A stretch of 64,000 nt of DNA from Candidatus Melainabacteria bacterium (GCA_016716405.1 JADJWK010000001.1:2790001-2854000); one strand, 5' to 3'. Positions 27,139 to 36,455 are shown, counted from the first letter of the stretch. Made by a program: numbers and translations. The notes: generated from the sequence alone by a model not told the origin.

Positions 27139-28283
27139 GATAGTCTTCCTCCTCCGGTAACTTCGATTTTCGATTCCTTTATATAGATATCTCTCTGAGG
27201 GAAGGGGATCTCGATGTTCTCCTCCCGGAAGCGATCGAAGATCGCATAGTAGAGATCGCTCATCAGGATTTTCGGAGTGCGCAGGTGGCTCCGGGTCCAG
27301 ACTCGCAGGGTGAAGTCGATGGAGCTGTCGCCGAAGCCGGTGAAAAGCACTTCCGGGCTGGGATTCTTGAGGACGCCTCGGTGACCGCCGGCGACTTCCT
27401 CCACTATCTGGCGTACTTTCCCGGGATCGGCTTTATAAGAGACCCCGAAAGGCACATTCACCCTTACGTCTTTGGACGAGTGGCTGAGATTGGTGACATT
27501 GCCGGTAAGGAAAGAGGTGTTGGGGACGATGATGTCGATGTTGTCGTTGGTGCGGATAGTCGTAGCGCGCAGAGAGATTTTTTTCACATCTCCCTGGACG
27601 CCGTCCACTTCGATACGGTCGCCTATTTTGATCGGCCTCTCGACATAGAGGTTGATGCCGCTGACGATATTGGCGGTGAGATTCTGGAGACCGAGGCTGA
27701 GCCCGAGACCGACCGCGCCGGCCATGATCGTCAGCGAGCTCAAATCAATACCGGCGCTCTGGACGATGACCACGAATCCCAGCAAGAGGACTATGATCCG
27801 GACGATGGAGCTGACACCATGGGCGATGCCGACATCGAGAAGCTGATTGTCCTCCGTGCGCCTCAAGAACCACTTCTGGATGCGGCTCGTGACTATCATC
27901 AGGAGGATCGTGAAAAAGCCGATATAGATCGCTGTCCAGAGGCTTATAGAGGTCTCGCCCAGCTTGAAGATGGTGAAGGAGAGGACCGCGTTTATCTGCG
28001 TGACAATCTCGGCTCCGGTGACCTCGAGGTTCGACCAGTCGAGGACCTGAATGAAGCCCAGGGACATGATCAGGCATTGCACCACGAAGGCGAGTTTGCG
28101 AGCCAGGCCGTCGTTCATCTCGTATTTGATCAGGAATTTGTCGATCAGGTTCTTGCGGACGAGAGAGGCGGCGATAACAGCCATCAGGCATCCGGTTGCA
28201 ATAAAGATCAAAGTGGCGGCGCTGATGCTGCTGGCGCCGAGATAGAAAAGGTGGGAATTCAGTAGCTTAGTGACTGTGTCCAT
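27135..28283 (-). CDS. MscS-family mechanosensitive ion channel
   Basis: 382 residues. Four to five membrane segments; the pore-lining TM3 reads GAVGLGLSLGLQNLTANIVSGI (A/G zipper), followed by the beta domain EVDGVQGDVKKISLRATTIRTNDN and PNTSFLTGNVTNLSH, all classical MscS. It is longer than E. coli MscS (286) through extra N-terminal helices. It relieves osmotic downshock by non-selective ion release at the inner membrane. It is first in a two-gene minus-strand unit, divergent from the 28339 gene by 55 bases. Confidence 0.92.
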   Translation of the reverse strand: MDTVTKLLNSHLFYLGASSISAATLIFIATGCLMAVIAASLVRKNLIDKFLIKYEMNDGLARKLAFVVQCLIMSLGFIQVLDWSNLEVTGAEIVTQINAVLSFTIFKLGETSISLWTAIYIGFFTILLMIVTSRIQKWFLRRTEDNQLLDVGIAHGVSSIVRIIVLLLGFVVIVQSAGIDLSSLTIMAGAVGLGLSLGLQNLTANIVSGINLYVERPIKIGDRIEVDGVQGDVKKISLRATTIRTNDNIDIIVPNTSFLTGNVTNLSHSSKDVRVNVPFGVSYKADPGKVRQIVEEVAGGHRGVLKNPSPEVLFTGFGDSSIDFTLRVWTRSHLRTPKILMSDLYYAIFDRFREENIEIPFPQRDIYIKESKIEVTGGGRLS

Positions 28284-28338
28284 AGCTCAAACTATATGAT
28301 ATCCTGGCCGCCGACCGATCGCTTGTCGAGGTGACCCC

Positions 28339-28932
28339 GTGAAATTATCGCCTGTTTTCCTCTTTTCTGCTCTGATTGCTTGCCTCTCTTTCGCTCTGCC
28401 GACTTTCGCCGCTGATGCTGCTCAGGCCGACTACCCGAAAAAGCCTTACAGAGCCACCTACGATTACACCGGACCGACCGGAAAGTCCGTCATGATCATG
28501 TCCAGCGACGGCAAGGGGCATACGCGCACCGAGAGCAATTTCAATAACTTCCGGGTTGTCAGTATAGCGGACTATATCAACCGCGAATCCATCAGTCTTC
28601 TCGAGGCCCAGAAGATGGCGACCAGGTCGCGCTGGAAGCCCGGTGACAGTCAGGGTCAGATCACCGACGAGGCCAGCGCCAGGAAGCACAAAGCCAAGAG
28701 TCTCGGTGTCAAGGAGATCGCCGGGCGCAAATGCAAGGGCTGGCAATATTCGGTCTCTGGTGCCGAATCCACCGTCTGGGTCGACGAATCGGTGGGCTGC
28801 GTGGTGAGCTCTATCCAGAAGACGCCCCAGGGCACCGTATCCATGCTGATGAAAGAATTCTCGCCCACTCCACCTCCGGCTAACGCATTTTCGATTCCGC
28901 CGGGCTATAAGGTTATGTCTGCAGGCGGCTGA
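28339..28932 (+). CDS. Secreted protein, LolA/DUF4412-like
   Basis: 197 residues from GTG 28339, with GAGGTGA just upstream. The signal peptide (FLFSALIACLSFALPTFA) is cleaved near TFAADA. The mature domain alternates beta strands and ends in ...WVDESVGCVVSS, EFSPTPPPANAFSIPPGYK, a pattern found in LolA-like/DUF4412 periplasmic proteins that monitor or carry lipid-like ligands. Two cysteines (in RKCKGW and VGCVV) may pair. It ends 2 bases before glgX, so the two are co-transcribed, but no functional link is evident. Confidence 0.68.
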   Translation: MKLSPVFLFSALIACLSFALPTFAADAAQADYPKKPYRATYDYTGPTGKSVMIMSSDGKGHTRTESNFNNFRVVSIADYINRESISLLEAQKMATRSRWKPGDSQGQITDEASARKHKAKSLGVKEIAGRKCKGWQYSVSGAESTVWVDESVGCVVSSIQKTPQGTVSMLMKEFSPTPPPANAFSIPPGYKVMSAGG

Positions 28933-28934
28933 GC

Positions 28935-31115
28935 ATGCGAGTCCTACCAGGCAAGCCTTATCCCCTGGGAGCGACCTGGGACGGAATGGGTGTGAATTTC
29001 GCCCTTTTCTCCGAGAACGCCACCAGAGTGGAGCTGTGCTTTTTCGACTCTCCGAGTCGAAAAAGAGAGTCGGCCCGTATCGTCTTGCCCGAATACAATA
29101 ACCAGGTCTGGCACGTCTATCTCAAAGACGTGCATCCCGGGCAAGTCTACGGATATCGCGTCTACGGTCCCTATGACCCGGAGACCGGGCACCGCTTCAA
29201 TCCCAACAAGATCCTGGTCGATCCCTACTCCAAGCTGATCGCCCGCAGGCTGGTGTGGAACGACAGTCTTTACGGCTATCAGATCGGCAACAAGCGCGAG
29301 GATCTGAGCTTCGACAAGCGGGACAACGCGCCTTTTGCACCGCTGGCGGTGGTAGTTGACGATTCTTTCAACTGGGGCGACGATAAGGTTCCGGATACGC
29401 CCTGGCACAAGACGGTGATTTACGAAGCTCATTTGAAGGGGCTGACCATGCGGCATCCCGATGTCCCCGAGGATATCCGCGGGACCTATATGGCGCTCGC
29501 CTCTGAGCCGATCATCCGGCACCTCCAGTCTCTGGGCGTCACCGCCATCGAGCTCATGCCGGTCCATCACAGCATCCCGGACCGGAATCTCATGCAGTCC
29601 GGGCTCACCAACTACTGGGGCTATAACACCCTCTCCTATTTCGCGCCGGACAACCGCTTCTTCAGCGGCAGCACCGCACTGAATGCGGTGCAAGAGTTCA
29701 AGACCATGGTGCGCTCCTTGCACGACGCCGGCATCGAGGTGATTCTCGATGTCGTCTACAACCACACCGCCGAGGGCAACCACCTGGGTCCGACCCTCTC
29801 TTTCCGGGGCATAGACAATCTCTGCTATTACCGCACTCATCCCAAGAACCGGCGCTATTATGTCGACTATACAGGATGCGGCAACACTCTCAACATGCTG
29901 CACCCCAATGTCCTGCAGTTGATTATGGATAGCCTGCGTTACTGGGTAAGCGAGATGCACGTGGACGGCTTCCGTTTCGATCTGGCAAGCGCTCTTGCTC
30001 GCGAGCTCTTCGATGTAGACAAGCTCTCGGCATTCTTCGACGTCATCCAGCAGGACCCGGTGATCTCCAGGGTGAAGCTCATCGCCGAGCCCTGGGATCT
30101 CGGTGAGGGCGGCTATCAGGTCGGCAATTTCCCGGTCTTGTGGACCGAGTGGAACGGCAAGTTCCGGGATACGGTGAGACGATTCTGGAAAGGCGATTCC
30201 GGCCAGATAGGCGAGATGGCCACGCGTCTGACCGGCAGCAGCGACCTCTACGAGCACAGCGGCAGGAGCCCGCACGCCAGCATCAATTTCGTCACCTGCC
30301 ATGACGGCTTCACCCTCAAGGACCTGGTCAGCTATAACGAAAAACACAATATGGCCAATCTCGAGAACAATCGGGACGGGGAAAGCCATAACGACAGCTG
30401 GAACTGCGGCGTGGAAGGACCGACCAGCGATCGGGATGTTCTCGCCCTCAGGCAGCAGCAACGCAAGAATCTCATGGCCACCCTGATGCTTTCCCTGGGT
30501 GTGCCCATGATAAGCGGCGGTGACGAGCTGGGCAGGACCCAGAGCGGCAACAACAATGCTTACTGCCAGGACAGCGAGTTGAGCTGGACCAACTGGAAGC
30601 TCAACGATGCCGACCGGGAGTTTCTCGAGTTCTGCAGGCAGCTCGCCAGGATCAGGCACAGCCAGCCGGTTCTGCAGAGACGCAAATTCTTCAAGGGGAA
30701 AACCGACGGGATCGATCCTGGCATGGTCGATGTCATATGGCTCAATGAGGACGCCACCGAGATGACCAGCAAGGACTGGACCAGACCCGATCGCCATCAC
30801 TTCGGAGTGATTTTCAACGGCAAGGAGATCGATGAGATCGACGAGGAAGGAAGGCTGGTAACCGGCAGCAATCTTCTGATCATCTGCAACCCGCACTGGG
30901 AGGAGGTGGAGATCACCCTGCCTCCCAACCCCGGAGAGGCCTATGCCAGGATAATCCAGCCGACCAAGTCATGGAAGCTCATTCTCGAGACCAGCGGCCG
31001 TTACTCTCCGAGCTGCTGGGAGCTGAAAACGAAATTCCTTGCCTGCCCCAGGAGCCTGGTGGTTTTCGAGCTGGCGGACAAAGACGAGAATCTGCCGTTT
31101 ACCCACCTTTCCTGA
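28935..31115 (+). CDS. glgX: Glycogen debranching enzyme GlgX
   Basis: 726 residues of glycoside hydrolase family 13 (isoamylase-type). It hydrolyses alpha-1,6 branches left after phosphorylase action. The N-terminal CBM48 part begins GKPYPLGATWDGMGVNFALFS. Catalytic landmarks are DVVYNHTAEG, the nucleophile Asp in VDGFRFDLASALARE (~347), acid/base Glu in IAEPWDLGEGGYQVGNFP (~384) and the stabilising HD in TCHDGFTLKDLVSYNEKHN (~455). Glycogen phosphorylase is encoded 11 kb further on the other strand, so degradation genes are split. The enzyme acts in the cytoplasm. Confidence 0.95.
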   Translation: MRVLPGKPYPLGATWDGMGVNFALFSENATRVELCFFDSPSRKRESARIVLPEYNNQVWHVYLKDVHPGQVYGYRVYGPYDPETGHRFNPNKILVDPYSKLIARRLVWNDSLYGYQIGNKREDLSFDKRDNAPFAPLAVVVDDSFNWGDDKVPDTPWHKTVIYEAHLKGLTMRHPDVPEDIRGTYMALASEPIIRHLQSLGVTAIELMPVHHSIPDRNLMQSGLTNYWGYNTLSYFAPDNRFFSGSTALNAVQEFKTMVRSLHDAGIEVILDVVYNHTAEGNHLGPTLSFRGIDNLCYYRTHPKNRRYYVDYTGCGNTLNMLHPNVLQLIMDSLRYWVSEMHVDGFRFDLASALARELFDVDKLSAFFDVIQQDPVISRVKLIAEPWDLGEGGYQVGNFPVLWTEWNGKFRDTVRRFWKGDSGQIGEMATRLTGSSDLYEHSGRSPHASINFVTCHDGFTLKDLVSYNEKHNMANLENNRDGESHNDSWNCGVEGPTSDRDVLALRQQQRKNLMATLMLSLGVPMISGGDELGRTQSGNNNAYCQDSELSWTNWKLNDADREFLEFCRQLARIRHSQPVLQRRKFFKGKTDGIDPGMVDVIWLNEDATEMTSKDWTRPDRHHFGVIFNGKEIDEIDEEGRLVTGSNLLIICNPHWEEVEITLPPNPGEAYARIIQPTKSWKLILETSGRYSPSCWELKTKFLACPRSLVVFELADKDENLPFTHLS

Positions 31116-31163
31116 TAGCAATCCTTCTGTTAAGGGCAGTTCAAGATTCTTTCTATTCCGTTT

Positions 31164-31183
31164 CATTCCTCGTAAGAGGAATG
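31164..31183 (+). terminator. Hairpin downstream of glgX
   Basis: A perfect 8-base stem CATTCCTC/GAGGAATG with a GTAA loop lies ~49 bases after the glgX stop. No T-run follows on the plus strand, so it may be a weak terminator, an mRNA-stabilising hairpin or an operator. Confidence 0.35.
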
Positions 31184-31240
31184 TGAGAATTCGCTGAAAA
31201 GCCTGTTGTATGGCGGAATACCGGCTGCAGCTTCGTGACT

Positions 31241-31269
31241 TTACCGTTTCGATGGTGCTGTTCTATCAT
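31241..31269 (+). promoter_or_regulatory. Putative promoter of the SPFH-VIT-exosortase unit
   Basis: TTACCG (31241-31246) and TATCAT (31264-31269) are 17 bases apart, about 40 bases before the likely GTG 31310 start. The -35 match is weak. Confidence 0.3.
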
Positions 31270-31309
31270 GGAATGAGCGCTTAATCGGTTATTGAATCGG
31301 AGAGTTCGT

Positions 31310-31813
31310 GTGGTCGAAATTGTCGGCGGCATCCTCGTTCTCGGCGTCATGATCGTCATGTCCGGTGTGAAGATGGTGAAAGAGCATGATCGGCTCGTGG
31401 TCTTTCGCTTCGGAAAGATCATCGGTGCCCGGGGACAGGGACTGCAGTACATCATTCCTTTCATCGATCACTCTTTATTGATCGACGCAAGGGAAAAGCT
31501 TCTCAAAACCGGCGAGGTGGCGGCCGTCACCAGGGACGGTGTGCCTCTCACCGTTATCTGCTCTCTGCGCCTGCAGGTGAGGGACCCGGTGCGGGCCGTG
31601 AGCCGGGCCGAAAGCCCCCTGGAGCATGCCCTCGATGCCGTGACCGCAGCTCTTCCTGAGAGCTTGAGCCAGCTCGACTCGAGGAAGCTGTCCGGCGATT
31701 CCGGTGCTCTCAGTGGTTTGCTCAAGACGGAGATGGCCAGGCACACCGCGTACTGGGGCGTGAAGATCAAGGGACTGGAGTTATCGGTGAGAGCCGGACA
31801 ACAAGATGAGTAA
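31310..31813 (+). CDS. Short SPFH/band-7 (slipin-like) membrane protein
   Basis: 167 residues from GTG 31310, preferred because GGAGAG lies 5 bases upstream; a TTG at 31292 is in frame. One N-terminal membrane helix (EIVGGILVLGVMIVMSG) is followed by an SPFH domain: VKEHDRLVVFRFGKIIGARGQG, IDAREKLLKTGEVAAVTRDG and a VKIKGLELS ending. Full slipins run to ~250 residues with a C-terminal coiled coil; this one stops right after the SPFH fold. SPFH proteins form membrane rings that cage proteases or organise domains. Its stop overlaps the next gene by 8 bases, tying it to the VIT/exosortase pair. Confidence 0.82.
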   Translation: MVEIVGGILVLGVMIVMSGVKMVKEHDRLVVFRFGKIIGARGQGLQYIIPFIDHSLLIDAREKLLKTGEVAAVTRDGVPLTVICSLRLQVRDPVRAVSRAESPLEHALDAVTAALPESLSQLDSRKLSGDSGALSGLLKTEMARHTAYWGVKIKGLELSVRAGQQDE

Positions 31814-34169
31814 TTCGAGTTCGAGCGAAGCAGAGAGAAGACCGGTCTCGAACCTGGTCTTCATATTCGGAGTTTTTCTGCCGCTTGTGGCAGGGCTTTT
31901 CGAGTTTTGCAGCCATTTTTGCGCCCAGCATTTTTTCGATCCTTTCCCTTCCCTCAATCACTTGATTCTTTTTCTCCTCATTCCTCTGAGCAATTTTCTG
32001 GTCTGGCTGACAAGGCATAAAGACATGTCCCAGCATTATGCTTTCATGGCGCTCTCATGCGGCATGGCACTGGGAGTGGGTGTCATGTATTCCCTGATGT
32101 TCCTCCCCCTTCTCGGTCTCTGTCTGTTGTTCAGCCTTGCGGTTATCGGGCTTTTCGGCCTCGCCCCCCTGATTTCGCTGCCGGTGAGCTATAGCAGCGG
32201 CAAGCGTGTGGTGGAGCTAGCCCGGGGAAAGACCTATATCGATCCGCATCAGCTCGAGCATATGGGCCACATGATCATCCTCGTCATGGTAATTGCCATC
32301 GAGTTGCCCTCGACCCTCACCCGGATCAATCTGGGCAACGGAGACATAGATTGGCTGCGGCATTTCGGCAACCGCGAAGTGATGCTCAGGGCCTGCTACG
32401 AGCGCTCGGGCCGGGCCACCGACATTGTCGGCAGTCTCTATGAGAGCGCTCATCCCCTTCCTGTCGAGCGTGCCCGGGAGATCTATTATCTGGCGACCGG
32501 CGATGCATTCAATACGGTGCCGATTCCGAAGACCGCTCGGGCCACGATCAGACATGCCGGTCTTGCCGAAGATGTCGCCGGGGTCAACAATCTAGTCGAT
32601 GACGAATTCGATCTCGATGCCGATATCGCCGGCGAGGTGGTGAGCGGCAAGGCGCGCGGATTGACAGCTACTTCTAGCGGTATCACGGGCAGGCTCGACG
32701 GCGATGCCGCCACCGCCGAGATCGACTGGAGCATAGATCTGCACAACGGCTCGCGTTACGAGCGGGAGGGCCGGGCCAAGCTCTTGCTGCCCCCGGGAGG
32801 GGCGGTCACGGCGGCTACCCTCGAGATGGACGGAGTGAAGCGGCGCTCGGTGATCATGGTAAGAGGGGAAGCCAGGGTCCGTTATGTCCAGGCTGTGGCC
32901 ATGCGAAAAGACCCGCTTCTGGTGAGCGCCTGCGGTCCCGACCGGATATTGATTCAATGCTTTCCGGTGAGACCGGGGAAGACCGCCCGGGTGACCGTAT
33001 CGATCACGGCACCCCTGGCTGTCTCGAGCCTGGACCGGGCGAGCCTTAGCTTGCCTGTCATGCTGGAGAGGAATTTCGATGATACCAGTTGCCGGCATTC
33101 TGTGGATATCGGAGCAGACAACAGGGCGGGCAGCCGCTTCGATTTGATGAGCCCGGCCTATGCTGCGGGCTCTTCGGTTTCCAGCCGGGCGTCCACTGCG
33201 AAGAGCCTGCCGGCGGTTTTCGCGAGCCGGGACAGGCGGGTGACCGAGGTCTATGCTGCCGACCGGTTCCGGGGTGAAGGCGCGATTATCCGCAAAGAGA
33301 TAGCCCCGGAGTCTTATCCCAGACCTTCATTTCTGACTGTGATCGTGGACGGCTCCCGCTTCATGGAGGAGTATGCCCGGTCCATAGCATCCGGTCTCGC
33401 GAAGCTGCCTCTAGATATACCGCATAAGATTGTTTTCGTCCGGGACGGGCGGATAGAGCTCGAGAATGCCGGGGAGCTAGCCGGAAAAGCAGGGCAATGC
33501 GCCGGCGGCCAGGACGACTCCGAAGCTCTTCTTAAAGCTCTCAGAACCGGCAATACCGGCTCGGCGATCCTCTGGATCCGAGGCGCCCAGCCCATCTGCA
33601 AAGCAGACAATTCTGAGATCCGTCACGCCCTCGCTCGCTATCAGGGACAGCCGGTGATCTACGATTTTCTGGTGAAGCCGGGTCCCACACAATTGCTCGA
33701 CCAGCTCTATGTGAACGGCTCATATGTGAGAGTGGCTAGAACCGGGAAGATCGAAGGAGATCTCGAGAGTCTTTTCGACTCATGGAGACGACCTCCTTCC
33801 CGGGCCGGCAGCTCTCCTGTCTCACGCCTTCCCGAGAATGCCAGAGTGGTGGAAGGCGACAGTATTGCCAGGCTCTACGGTAATGGCGAGCTCTTGAAAG
33901 AAGTCGGGAATTGCTTCCCGGACGGAGCGCCGGCTGACAGTCCCGGGGCGCGAGCGATTGCCTTCAAATACCGTCTGGTGAGCCCGGTGTCCAGCGCCAT
34001 CGTCAAGACCGATTATGTCGAGGAGAAAGAGAAGGAGAAAACGGCTCAGGCAGTGTCCGTGAACACCGGAGTGGCGCCGGAGGCCGATACATGGCTGATG
34101 ATCGTCCTGGCACTGGGGGCGGTGGTCTATTGCCAGAGGCGCCATCGACCCGGGGAGAATCGAGCTTGA
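31806..34169 (+). CDS. Multi-pass VIT-domain protein with PEP-CTERM-like tail (TIGR02921/XrtN-target-like)
   Basis: 787 residues. Residues ~15-160 hold four to six membrane segments. A VIT domain follows (~300-400): an EREGRAKLLLPPGGAV strand, then VQAVAMRKDPLLVSACGPDR and ILIQCFPVRPGKTARVTVSI. Next is a vWA-like segment (LTVIVDGSRFMEEYARSIAS) in which the MIDAS DxSxS is degraded to DGSRF. The C-terminus is a sorting signal: a PEADTW motif, a hydrophobic helix LMIVLALGAVVYC and an RRHRPGENR basic end. This matches the rare PEP-CTERM proteins that are also integral membrane proteins. The adjacent gene overlaps by 4 bases and encodes an exosortase, so this is its likely substrate. The biological role is unknown. 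Confidence 0.85.
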   Translation: MSNSSSSEAERRPVSNLVFIFGVFLPLVAGLFEFCSHFCAQHFFDPFPSLNHLILFLLIPLSNFLVWLTRHKDMSQHYAFMALSCGMALGVGVMYSLMFLPLLGLCLLFSLAVIGLFGLAPLISLPVSYSSGKRVVELARGKTYIDPHQLEHMGHMIILVMVIAIELPSTLTRINLGNGDIDWLRHFGNREVMLRACYERSGRATDIVGSLYESAHPLPVERAREIYYLATGDAFNTVPIPKTARATIRHAGLAEDVAGVNNLVDDEFDLDADIAGEVVSGKARGLTATSSGITGRLDGDAATAEIDWSIDLHNGSRYEREGRAKLLLPPGGAVTAATLEMDGVKRRSVIMVRGEARVRYVQAVAMRKDPLLVSACGPDRILIQCFPVRPGKTARVTVSITAPLAVSSLDRASLSLPVMLERNFDDTSCRHSVDIGADNRAGSRFDLMSPAYAAGSSVSSRASTAKSLPAVFASRDRRVTEVYAADRFRGEGAIIRKEIAPESYPRPSFLTVIVDGSRFMEEYARSIASGLAKLPLDIPHKIVFVRDGRIELENAGELAGKAGQCAGGQDDSEALLKALRTGNTGSAILWIRGAQPICKADNSEIRHALARYQGQPVIYDFLVKPGPTQLLDQLYVNGSYVRVARTGKIEGDLESLFDSWRRPPSRAGSSPVSRLPENARVVEGDSIARLYGNGELLKEVGNCFPDGAPADSPGARAIAFKYRLVSPVSSAIVKTDYVEEKEKEKTAQAVSVNTGVAPEADTWLMIVLALGAVVYCQRRHRPGENRA

Positions 34170-35578
34170 AGGGCATGAGAGGGGCAATCGCTCAGCTCGG
34201 CATGGTGATGCTGGCTTTCTGGCCGGTCTGGATCTGGTACGGGACCCGCACCACCGACGGCTCCGACGAGCCCCTGGGAGTGGTGGCGCTTCTCAGCCTG
34301 GTGCTGATCATCGCCATGCGGCGGCAGCACCGGGAGGAGCCCCGGGGTCTCTGTCCGGCGGTGTTGTTTCTCCTGGTCGTCTATTGCGCTCTCTGCTCTT
34401 TCGCCCCGAAAACCATTCTCGCCGCCCTGGGAGTCTTTGCCCTCACTCTCAGTCTGCGCAATCTCGGTCTCACCGGCAGGCTCTACTGGGGAGACTGGCT
34501 GCTCGTCATGCTCTCATTGCCGGTGGTGGCATCGCTCAATTTCTATGCCGGCTATCCCCTCCGGGTGCTGAGCAGCCATCTGGCAGTGCTTTTCTTGAAC
34601 CTGGGCGCCCTGGGGGTGACGAGAAGCGGTGCCCAGATATTCCTCGATAACTGTCTTGTTTCTATAGATCAGCCCTGCAGCGGCATAAAGACACTCTGGA
34701 CGGCTGTTTTCCTGGCAGCGCTCCTTGCTGGTCTCAAACGCCTTTCCCCGGCTGCCACCGTGAGGGTGGCTTTCTTCGCGGTATTCGCTTCGATTATCGC
34801 CAATGCTTTGAGAGTCAGCTCCCTGGTCTATCTCGAGACCGGAGCCATTAACGTGCCTCCTTTCCTTCACGATCCGGTCCACACCGGAGTCGGTGTCGCC
34901 TCCTTCGCCCTTTTTGCCGTGCTCATCGTTTTCTACGCCGGTTCCAGGGAGCAGAGCAGGGTCATAGCGGAGAGCCGAGAAGAGAGAGAGAGAATCCCGT
35001 CCGGTCGCCTCGCCGCCGTGATGTCCAGCCTTCTCATTCTTTGCTTTGCGGTCAGCTCGTCTGTCGCGGCAGTGCTGCCGGTCATGGGACCGAAAGAGAC
35101 GGTGGCGGCACCGGTTGTCTTCCCTGGTTTTCCCTCCAGTTTCGAGGGCCGGCAGCTCGAGGAGGTGCCGCTCTCGTCGCTGACCAGACGTTTTGCAGGG
35201 AGCTTTCCCGGACGGATCGGGGTGTTTGCCGACGGCAGAAGAAGGATCGTCATCCGATTCGTACACGCGAGCACCAGGCAGCTCCATCCCTCGAGCGACT
35301 GCTATCGTGCCGGGGGCTATGACATAGACTGGCTCCCGGAGCTTATCGATGGTGCCGGTATCGAGTGGGGCCGCTTTCGCGCAAGCCGGGGCCGTGAGAC
35401 CCTTGTCGTGCGGGAGCGGATTTTCGACAGCGGTGGCGGGTCGCGAAAACAGTCTTTCACCGATGTCTCGGCCTGGTACTGGTCCGCTCTCATGGGGCGG
35501 AGCCGGGGACCCTGGTGGGCGATTACCGTGGTGGAGCCTTCGCCGCCGCAAGAGGAGCGACACGGGAGTGATCCTTGA
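34166..35578 (+). CDS. Exosortase with fused C-terminal EpsI-like domain
   Basis: 470 residues from TTG 34166, which overlaps the upstream TGA (TTGA) and has GGGGAG 8 bases before; ATG 34175 is the alternative. About eight membrane helices. The exosortase/archaeosortase triad is visible: Cys in DQPCSGIKTLWTAVFLA, Arg in IIANALRVSSLVYLE and His in HDPVHTGVGVASFALFAV. After a last helix at ~315-340, a periplasmic domain resembles EpsI-type exosortase partners: FPSSFEGRQLEEVPLS and RFVHASTRQLHPSSDCYRAGGY. The enzyme would cleave or transfer PEP-CTERM-tailed proteins at the membrane; only one substrate is adjacent. Its last 56 bases overlap the convergent esterase gene. Confidence 0.87.
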   Translation: MKGMRGAIAQLGMVMLAFWPVWIWYGTRTTDGSDEPLGVVALLSLVLIIAMRRQHREEPRGLCPAVLFLLVVYCALCSFAPKTILAALGVFALTLSLRNLGLTGRLYWGDWLLVMLSLPVVASLNFYAGYPLRVLSSHLAVLFLNLGALGVTRSGAQIFLDNCLVSIDQPCSGIKTLWTAVFLAALLAGLKRLSPAATVRVAFFAVFASIIANALRVSSLVYLETGAINVPPFLHDPVHTGVGVASFALFAVLIVFYAGSREQSRVIAESREERERIPSGRLAAVMSSLLILCFAVSSSVAAVLPVMGPKETVAAPVVFPGFPSSFEGRQLEEVPLSSLTRRFAGSFPGRIGVFADGRRRIVIRFVHASTRQLHPSSDCYRAGGYDIDWLPELIDGAGIEWGRFRASRGRETLVVRERIFDSGGGSRKQSFTDVSAWYWSALMGRSRGPWWAITVVEPSPPQEERHGSDP

Positions 35579-36455
35579 AGAAATCCCAGATCTCGTCGGT
35601 GGCGGAGAGCTCCCGCCGTCTTTCCCGGGACAGGGGAAACGGCCCACGACCTCCGGGCCAGGCATGACCGCCGCCTTTTATCGTATAGAAGCAGACTTCG
35701 ATACGGGTCTTGTCGTTTACAAAGGTCCTCTTCGTTATATTGCCGCGCTCTTCGATCTCGGGATCGGCCGGGCACCGATTGCGATCGAGCCAGAACTCAA
35801 GAGCCGAGGACGCTGGCTTCACCTTGACCGGGATGAATCCCCAGAATCTCCCGGTGCCGCCATCGATGGGGATGACCCTGTCGCTGGTGCCGTTTATGGC
35901 GAGAACGCTGACCGGATTTTCCGGCCGGCAGTGACAGGATGCCATGAATCCTTCCACCGAGGCGATGGCCGCGAGCCTTCCCGATAGCTCGCAACCGGCA
36001 CGGTAAGCCATCATACCGCCATTGGAGACACCGGCTATATAGATCCTCGAGGGGTCGACATCGTAGTCCGCGGTCATTCTGTCTATGACCGCCGATAGAA
36101 AGCCGATGTCGTCCACTTCTTTCTTCCTGGCCGGACCGCAACATTCGCCGGCGTTCCATGTAGAGAGCAGGCCGCCTGTGCTTGCCGGGTATACGGCATA
36201 GAATTTCTCGCTGTCGGCTTTCTCCGACATCCTGCTTACCCACTGGACCAGTCTCGGGGAGGTCAGGGCTCCATGAAGCAGGATGACCACAGGCAGAGGT
36301 CTGTCCGGCTTGTCCGCCGGCACGTGTACAAGGAACTTGCGGTGTTTGCCCTGGAAGCGGATCTTGCGCATACCGGACCTCTCCCCTGCTGCCAGTACCG
36401 GCGGGGGCGCCCAGAGCGTGGCGGCAAGGAGCATGACCAGGAGCAATGAATGCAT
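35523..36455 (-). CDS. Secreted LpqC/PHB-depolymerase-type esterase
   Basis: 310 residues. A signal peptide (LLLVMLLAATLWAPPPVLAAG) sends it out of the cytoplasm. The alpha/beta-hydrolase fold has VVILLHGALTS (oxyanion loop), nucleophile Ser in IAGVSNGGMMAYRAGC, Asp in AINGTSDRVIPIDGG and His in GGGHAWPGG, the arrangement of polyhydroxybutyrate depolymerase/LpqC and feruloyl esterases. Several cysteines (GECCGP, SCHC) suggest disulfides. The substrate is unknown. It converges on the exosortase gene and overlaps it by 56 bases. Confidence 0.86.
   Translation of the reverse strand: MHSLLLVMLLAATLWAPPPVLAAGERSGMRKIRFQGKHRKFLVHVPADKPDRPLPVVILLHGALTSPRLVQWVSRMSEKADSEKFYAVYPASTGGLLSTWNAGECCGPARKKEVDDIGFLSAVIDRMTADYDVDPSRIYIAGVSNGGMMAYRAGCELSGRLAAIASVEGFMASCHCRPENPVSVLAINGTSDRVIPIDGGTGRFWGFIPVKVKPASSALEFWLDRNRCPADPEIEERGNITKRTFVNDKTRIEVCFYTIKGGGHAWPGGRGPFPLSRERRRELSATDEIWDFFKDHSRVAPLAAAKAPPR

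Noticed and set aside
28944..30896. 650-codon minus-strand frame opposite glgX
   Set aside because: Long antisense frame caused by codon bias; glgX carries the full catalytic set.
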